From Branchiostoma floridae (Eukaryota; Chordata; Leptocardii; Amphioxiformes; Branchiostomatidae), in assembly GCF_000003815.2 (NCBI RefSeq), contig NC_049990.1, forward strand, positions 5,102,626-5,166,625: a DNA stretch of 64,000 bases, written 5' to 3'. Made by a program: the position numbers and the translations under genes. Every line of letters starts with the position of its first letter. The stretch's first letter is position 1. Below, in pieces: positions 57,501 through 64,000 of the stretch. The notes beneath the pieces were generated by a model, which did not search any database, was not told the DNA's origin, and worked only from the letters and a program-made list of their open reading frames with translations.

Positions 57501-60500
57501 CTGCTTTCATTTTTATTGTCACAGTTGTATAGCCATCCTTGTTACATTACTTTGATTCCACGATGTAAAGCTTTTATGGTGTAAGATAAATCTGTCGTTA
57601 AACAATTTGTATGCAAAATTGTATTAGTCAACAAGAGTCCTAATTGACCTACTTTTGTTTCGGTGGCAGCTTCGGGGGAACCTCCAGAGAATCATCTTGA
57701 TCCTCAATCAATGGAGTCGGTGCGTCTTCTTTGGGTTTCTTTTCCAGAACCGGTGAGCTGTGTACATCACTTGGGGCTTCGGTCTTCGGGGTATCCTTGA
57801 ACCACGGAGACCATGCTTCTTCAGGATCATTATCCTCTTCCTCAGTTGGTTCGTCTAATGGTTTTGAGACTGGTTCATCTTCTTCCTGCCCTGGGTCTTC
57901 CTGTGCGGCAAAGTTCTCAATCACGGTGGAAAAACTCTCATTCGGAGAAGTGGATTCGGGGAATTTCAGGGCTGAAGGAGAGTCAGGAGACCGATCTGTA
58001 TCTTTTGGTGGATCCTCAAGAGATGGAGCGTTCTCCTTATTTTCATCGTCTTGGTCAGGTATTGCGTCTCCTTCGAGATCTGACTTGGGGCCATCGTCAC
58101 TTTTCGACTTGGCTTTCCTCTTAAATGAATTCCGAAGTTTGGACAGCTTCCGCGGGAGGTTGATCTTCTTCTTCTCTGGTTTAGTTGGTGCTTCGTCTTG
58201 AGTGTCAACAATTTCATCCGGCTGATGACTCGGACCCGGTGTCGCCATGTCTTCCTGATCAGCTGCCTTGGAGGTGACAGGCTCGTCTGATTCCACATCG
58301 CTTGGTTTCTTCTGGACATGAGGCGTAAGTTCCTTTTCGCTGTCAGATAACAGCCCGTCTTTAAGTTTAGAAAGGAGTGACCTGCTTGGTTTCTTAGGCT
58401 TTTGAGACTCTGGTTCTTGAGGCGAAGATGGCGTGTCGACACTGTTGTCGGGGTCATCTGTTATTTCTGGTACTGGCTCTTCTGGATCATCTGTCATTTC
58501 AGGTTTTCCCTCATCCGGTGTTTTATCTGATTTGCGTCTCTTAGCCTTCTCCTTCAGTGATTTTCGTAATGCCTTCAGGCGGTCCAGAGATCCTGGCGTT
58601 TGAGAATCGGGCTCTTGAGGTGAAGACGGTGTGTCAAGTTCTTCGACAATATTGTCTGGGTCATCTTTTGTTTCGGGTTCATCATCATCTGGTGATTTGT
58701 CTGATTTGCGTCTTTTGGTTTTATCCTTCAGTGATTTGCCCAATGCCTTCAGACGATCCAGGGATGCTGTCTTTTGTGAATCTGGTTCTTGAGGCGAAGA
58801 TGGTGTACCAACTTCCTCGACAGGATTTTCTGGTTCATCTACCATCTCAGGTTTATCTTCATCCGGTGATTTTTCTGATTTGCGTCTCTTGGCCTTATCC
58901 TTTAATGATTTGCCCAGTGCTTTAAGACGATCCCGAGCTCCTGGCGTTTGAGAATCTGGCTCTTGAGGTGAAGACGGTGTGTCAACTTCTTCGACAATAT
59001 TGTCTGGATCATCTTTTGTTTCGGGTTCTTCCTCATCCGGTGATTTCTCTGATTTACGTCTCTTGGTTTTGTCCTTTAACGATTTGCCCAATGCCTTCAG
59101 ACGATCCAATGATGCTCGCTTCTGTGAATCTTCTTCTTGGGGTGAAGATGGCGTGTCAACTTCTTCGACAATATTGTCTGGATCATCTTTTGGTTCAGGT
59201 TTATCTTCATCTGGTGACTTGTCTGATTTGCGTCTTGTAGCTTTATTCTTCAGTGATTTTCCTAATGCCTTCAGACGATCCCGACCTGCTTTGAATGATT
59301 CTGATCTCTTTTTCGTTTTGACGGGCGCAAGTTCATCTGGGACGATTCCCTGTTCTTCTTCTTTTGGAACGTCGTCGTCACTTCCCTTACAAGGAGCATT
59401 CAGGACGTCATCGGGGCTATGGAATATGTCGTCTAAGTTTGTCTGAAGTGGTGGCGCATCAGAGAAACTTATCTCTGGATATTTGTTTTCATCCACCGGA
59501 GAGGGCAGCTGTTCTTCCGATCGTTGACTCTTCCTCTTAACAGGTAGGGGAGGTGGTTCAATTCTGTCTGGTTTGTTGTCATTTTCCTCTTCAGTCTGTT
59601 CTTCGGGCACGATCAGTTGTTCAGCATCCGTCGGAGCATCTTCCTTCTTGCCCTTTGACCGCCTAGGGGGTAGCGGTGGCGCACTTTCTGTTGGTACACT
59701 TTCTGTCGGCTCTGATATATGTTGGTCTTCAAGCGTTGGTTCGTCTTTAGTCTCATCTTCAGGAGGTTTTTCCTCGACTGTAGCTGGCACGTCTTCTTTG
59801 TCTTCTTCTTTAGGTTTTTCTGGTTCAGTTTCTACAGGTCTCTCTTCAGTCACTGGCTCTGTAGTATCTGGTTCCTTCTCTTCCTCCACAGTCGCCTCCT
59901 TCTGTGGCACAGGTTCTTCAATCGTCTCAGGCTTGATGTCCTCTTCCTTATCCGGAATAGAGGGTTCCTCCTTTTCCTCCGGTATTACTGGTTCTATTTT
60001 CTCTTGCGGCTGTGGCGGCATAGACGTCACAGGCTCTGGTTCGACTTGTTCTGGCGCCTTCTTTACCTCTTCTGGTTGTGGTGCAGCTGGTTCCACTGTC
60101 ACTGGGGTCACATCCTCCTTCTCCTCTTGTTTCGGGGCTTCAGCATCCTCTTGCGGTTGTGGTACCGGTGGTGCGGCCTTCACAGGTTCTTCTTGTTGTG
60201 GGGCAGCTGCTTCAACCGCCACTGGAGTTACATCCTCTTTCTTCTCTGGTTTCGAGGGTTTCTCTTCCTCTTGTGGTTGTGGTGGTGCGGCCTTCACAGG
60301 TTCCTGTTCAACTTGCTCCTGTATTGGGACTGGTTCTTTCTCCTCTTCCTTCTCTGGTGGTGGTGATTCAGCTTTGACAGGCTCCTCGTTGTCTTTTGTC
60401 TCGGGAACATCTTTCTTGTGCCGCGGAGGGGGCGTTGGCATCTCTGTTGGTATCTCCACGGGTTTTTCAGGGGTTGTATCTGGTGTCTTTTCCTGTCTCT

Positions 60501-63500
60501 TTTGTGGCGGTGGTGACATGGATTTGTCGTCTCTTTTCCGCCTTGGTGGTGGCTCTACCTTTTCTGGTTCCTCCTCTTCCCTTTTTTGCGGTGTGTCTGG
60601 TACCTTCGGCAATTCCTTCCTCTTGGTTTCCGGTGATTCTACTTCATTGTCCGATGATATGTCGTGCGTAAGGCCGTCTTTGAGTTTCTTCAGTTTGGAA
60701 AGAAGTGTTTTGCTTGGTTTCCTAGACCGAGGACTAGTGGGGAGATTCTCCTTTGCTTGTGGAGGCGCAGCAAAGACAGGTTCGTCCTCTATCTTTTGCG
60801 GAATCTGTGGTGCTGGTGGCGCAGCCTTTACAGGCTCGACGTTTTGGAGCGTTGCGGGTGGTTCTTGCGCCTTCGGTGGATCAGCATTCACAGGCTTCTC
60901 TTCAGACTTCTTACGTGATTTTGTCTTATCCTTTGCTGGCTTTTTCTCCTTGGTCTTCTTCTTTGTAGGTTCTTCTGTGGGCTCTTTATTCTTGGAAGAT
61001 TTTCTTACCTTTGGTGATGGTGTCTTTGGAGTTTTCTTCTCTTTAGTTGACTTGGGTCTTGGAGAAGGTGGAGCTGCCTTGTCTTCAGATGGCTTTTCTA
61101 TGATAGGGCGGGTTTCTGCTGCCTTCTGGTCAGGAGCATCAGGCTTGCTCGTTGTAGGCTCATTTTTTGGTCGCTCTGTCTCTTTGACAGGCTTCGTTGT
61201 TGCTGGATCATCCTTAGGTTGCTCGGTCACCTTGGTAGGTTTTGGCTCTTCCTTAGACTTCTCTGCCTCCTTAGACGGTTTTGTCTCTTCCTTAGGCTTC
61301 TCTGTCTCCTTAGACGGCTTAGGCTCATCCTTGGGCTTTTCTGTCTCTTTAGGCACCTGTGGCTCATCTTTTGGCTGTTGGGACTCCTTGGCAGGTTTTG
61401 ATTTTGCAGGCTCATCTTTGGGTGTTTCTGTGGCCTTGTTGTCAACTTCTGAGCTTCGCTCCAGGAGCCCCTGCAAAGACTTGACTGCAGGTGAAGGTTC
61501 TTCCTTTTTGGTTGGAATGGTGTCACTAGGACTTTTGTCTTTGGGCTTGGTTGCATCTTCGGGTTTGGGTACAATTTTAGGCCTCGCCACTGGCGTTTTC
61601 CTATCTTTTGGACGACCGAAAACGTAGTCTAGGAACGAACCCAACGTATCCGATTCTTCTTCTTGTGGGCCCAACACACTACCATTGGTCTGAAATGAAA
61701 AGAGAAAATGATATAGTTGAAAAACTGACGCAATTGAGTGCTTTTAGAAGGGTCTGATTGCTTTCTGACAAGACTCTGAGCATTTGACACAAACACAAAA
61801 GACGCAGGAAGATAGTGTGACTGGCATCTGAAATAATTGTCTATTTTTGGGCGCACTGTCATCTATCCATCTTCACCCAAAGGGCATAGAAACAATGTGT
61901 CCTACATATTAGTGCTCCTATTGTATAGACCCATTTTCTAAAACAATGGACATTTTGGAACATACTCCCGCGAGAAAACAGTGTTGCGAGAAATTGCGTG
62001 AGGACGGGAATGGATCAGATTGGCAGATGCCGCAATAAGAAAGATAAATCTTATCTGAGACAAAAATGCTATAGGGAATATTACTATAAGCTGAGACTAA
62101 GACGTCAAATTAAAGATTATTCCAAGCTTAAACCAAGATGCTAAAGAAATGATTATTCTCAGCTAATACTAAGTAAATAAGTATCTATCCATGAACTACG
62201 TTCTACCATTTTCAGCTTAACACAAAGATTGGTGATGGGGTATTTTAGTGCAGATTATGCACAGACACGATTCTGTCCTACCACCATATATCTTTTATAT
62301 TGTGCCAAAACAACCTCGAAGCTAAAGCCTGTCGATTTGTTACACCTTTTTGTGAATCATTTGAAAAACGTGAATCATTTATCTGGTGAGCCTTTGCAAT
62401 ACCGCTTGAAACACAAAATTGATTGTTTCTTTAGATATGCATCTTGATTGGTATGAAGAACTTTTTTGGCTGTGCCTTGTGACTTACGACGTGCATTTAT
62501 TTACCTTATCATCTGGCGTCTTCTGTTCACCGTCTTTTTGTTCTTTTGGCGTTTTTGTGGGTTTCGCAGGCTTTTGTTTCTTCCTTGGGCATGGTGGTGT
62601 CAACGGTACATCCTCAAACTCCATTGGGACTATTCCAAACACGAGCATTGGGTTAAGGGGTGCTTTATTGCCCTTTGCTGGTTTAGATGAGCCATTCGGT
62701 TTGCTGCTGGTATTTTTCTCTTCCGGTTTCTTGCTTGGCCTCTTTTCTGCTGCATCCTTTTGTTTGTTATCTTTCTCTGTTGGTGTGCCTACCGGGAGGG
62801 TTGTTGGTCGTTTGCGCAGACTCTTTGTCCTCGGCGGTGGTATTGGAGCTGGTTCGTCTGTTTTTGCGTCGTCACCTGGCAGGGCAGTCTTCGGCTTTTG
62901 TCCTTGTGACGGTTCATCTGTAGATTTGTCAGTAGACTGATCCTCAGGCGGAGGCGGAATTGTCTCTTCGTCTAGATGTAGCGTCTTTAACAGGCGATCA
63001 AGGACACCTTCAGATGGCTTCTTCTTCGCTGCGTCTTCTGGCTTATCGGGTTGTCTATCTGAGGAATCTGTCTTGTCTGGATCGGTATTGTTTTCGTTTT
63101 CTGTTGGCTTACTGCCCCGTTTGCTTGGGTCATCTTCTCTATCTTTCGGTTTTAGTTTGCTTAACAAGTTGTCCAGCAGACCTAGTTTGTCATCCTTGTC
63201 AGTTGTAGGTTCGGGTGAACCACCAGAATCAGGATGCCTGGAAGTGCTCACTGGCTTCTTTTGATTTGCACGTGAATCTTTTTCGACAGACTGTCTACCG
63301 TCGCTGTATTCGTTGCTCGGGGTATCTTCCGAGTCTTTTGGCTTTGGTTTTATCTTCTTTAACAAGTTGTCAAACAATCCTGGTTTGTCATCCTCATCTT
63401 CTTCAGTTTTAGGATCCTTAGCGGTGGTTTCTGGCTTTGTTTGATTTGCTGTTGGTTGTGACCCGTCACTGCCGTCTTTGCTCGGGGTATCTTCTGAATC

Positions 63501-64000
63501 CTTTGCCTTGGGTTTCATTTTCTTTAATAAGTTGTCAAACAGTCCCGGTTTGTCATTCTCGTCTTCTTCAGTCTTAGGATAGTTAGTGTTGGTTTCTGGC
63601 TTTCTTTGATCTCTTGGAGACTCGTCGTCGACAGGATGTTTCCTCTTACTATCATCTTTGTTTACGTTATCTTCCGGACCGGTTGCCTTTGGTTTTAGTT
63701 TGTTTAACAAGTTATCAAGCAGACCTGGTTTCTCATCGTTGTCTGTCTCATCTTTAGTTGAAGGCTCAGTACTTGATGGTTCCTGTTTGTCTGGAACATT
63801 CCGACCTTTCTTCTTCTTCAATAAATTACCAAAGAAGCCATCATCCTCTGGTACTGATGTCGAGTCACCTTTGGGTGTTGTGTCGCTCTTTTTGTTGGGT
63901 TCTTTTATTCTTTTCGATCCATTGGAGGGTTGGCTTGGCGTTGTCTTTGTTGGTGGTGATGTATCATCCCTTTGCACTGGCTTAGGTGTTGTGGCTACAC
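54501..64000 (-). CDS. LIM gene B: giant Lys/Glu/Pro-rich protein with PINCH-like LIM domains (5' end outside)
   Basis: Exons: complement(54501-54663, 55296-55371, 55501-55549, 55813-55911, 56364-56418, 56637-56732, 56848-56878, 57026-57048, 57308-57469, 57653-61689, 62505-64000 and beyond). All GT/AG, phases agree; about 2095 codons visible. Exon at the edge carries repeats of GLFDNLLKKIKPKPKDSED. The 4-kb exon has five copies of a 54-residue module (DRLKALGKSLKDKAKRRKSD...) and SH3-ligand-like motifs (PPLPPRR, PPPLPVKR, PIPPPRTK). The C-terminus has a half-LIM (CVKC...HQAC), a full LIM resembling PINCH LIM4 (WHAEHFRCARC, KAYCEQH) and a full LIM resembling PINCH LIM5 (CYACDQPITDE, PVCKHC), and a basic tail. 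Same orientation as, and paralogous to, gene A. In PINCH, LIM4 binds Nck2 and LIM5 binds RSU1; whether that holds here is unknown. Confidence 0.88.
57026..57048 (-). other. 23-nt micro-exon of LIM gene B
   Basis: Encodes KDKENNK between acceptor CCCTCTCAG and donor GTGAGT. The next exon, 56848-56878, is only 31 nt. Phases of both fit their neighbours, so both are probably real. Together (54 nt) they could be skipped without a frame change. Confidence 0.75.
58480..59300 (-). repeat. Five tandem 54-residue modules in LIM gene B
   Basis: Each module of about 162 nt encodes a basic amphipathic stretch (DRLKALGKSLKDKAKRRKS), then KSPDEDKPE, an acidic part (DDPDNIVEEVDTPSSPQE) and a spacer. Variation between copies is mainly at K/R, E/D and S/T. 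The SP and TP sites suggest proline-directed phosphorylation. Confidence 0.88.
61690..62504 (-). other. Intron of LIM gene B
   Basis: 815-nt intron between the edge exon and the 4-kb exon, bounded by GTAAAT and TTTCAG. No embedded gene or repeat was recognised. Confidence 0.7.

Noticed and set aside
59573-61627. 684-codon plus-strand ORF rich in Ser/Gly/Phe
   Set aside because: Antisense shadow of the 4-kb exon of LIM gene B, which has matching splice sites and phase.

Overview
The window looks like a piece of an invertebrate chordate genome, most likely a lancelet (Branchiostoma). The reasons are compact spliced genes with GT/AG introns, animal mitochondrial and Golgi genes, three assembly gaps, frequent TACATGTA words and a dense load of small inverted-repeat elements and LINE tails. 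The species call rests on recognition of style and repeats, not on a search. All gene models below were built by hand by following splice sites and codon phase.

Layout. 1-1323: an L1/Tx1-like LINE on the minus strand, running off the left edge. 1.3-9.8 kb: gene-poor DNA with MITEs, one of them nested in another, and a tRNA-derived SINE. 9788-11092 (+): a secreted LamG/concanavalin-like protein. 12721-21844 (-): SUCLA2, the ADP-forming succinyl-CoA ligase beta subunit, in 12 coding positions, one of which has two tandem alternative exons of identical length. It is divergent from 22698-23369 (+), the 3' exon of TRDMT1 (DNMT2), whose 5' part is hidden in a gap. 24057-29530 (-): a six-exon galactose 3-O-sulfotransferase whose third intron-exon junction has been tandemly copied. 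29.5-35.6 kb: no gene recognised, with two gaps and repeats.

35652-49240 and 54501-64000 (both -): two tandem paralogous genes for giant, largely disordered Pro/Lys/Glu/Thr-rich proteins. Both end in LIM zinc fingers that resemble the last LIM domains of PINCH (LIMS). Gene A (2301 aa as modelled) has a coiled-coil start, about 1300 residues of PEVK-like repeats, an isolated half-LIM, and one full LIM whose centre is encoded by either of two mutually exclusive 79-nt exons. Gene B (start outside the window) has repeated amphipathic Lys-rich modules, SH3-ligand-like proline motifs, a half-LIM, two micro-exons and two full LIM domains. This pair is the most unusual system here: PINCH-type adhesion fingers joined to spring-like polymers, with a splice switch inside a zinc finger.

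The recurring theme is tandem exon duplication. It gives clean mutually exclusive pairs in SUCLA2 and LIM gene A, and partial or broken copies in SUCLA2 exon 4, the sulfotransferase and LIM gene A exon 6.
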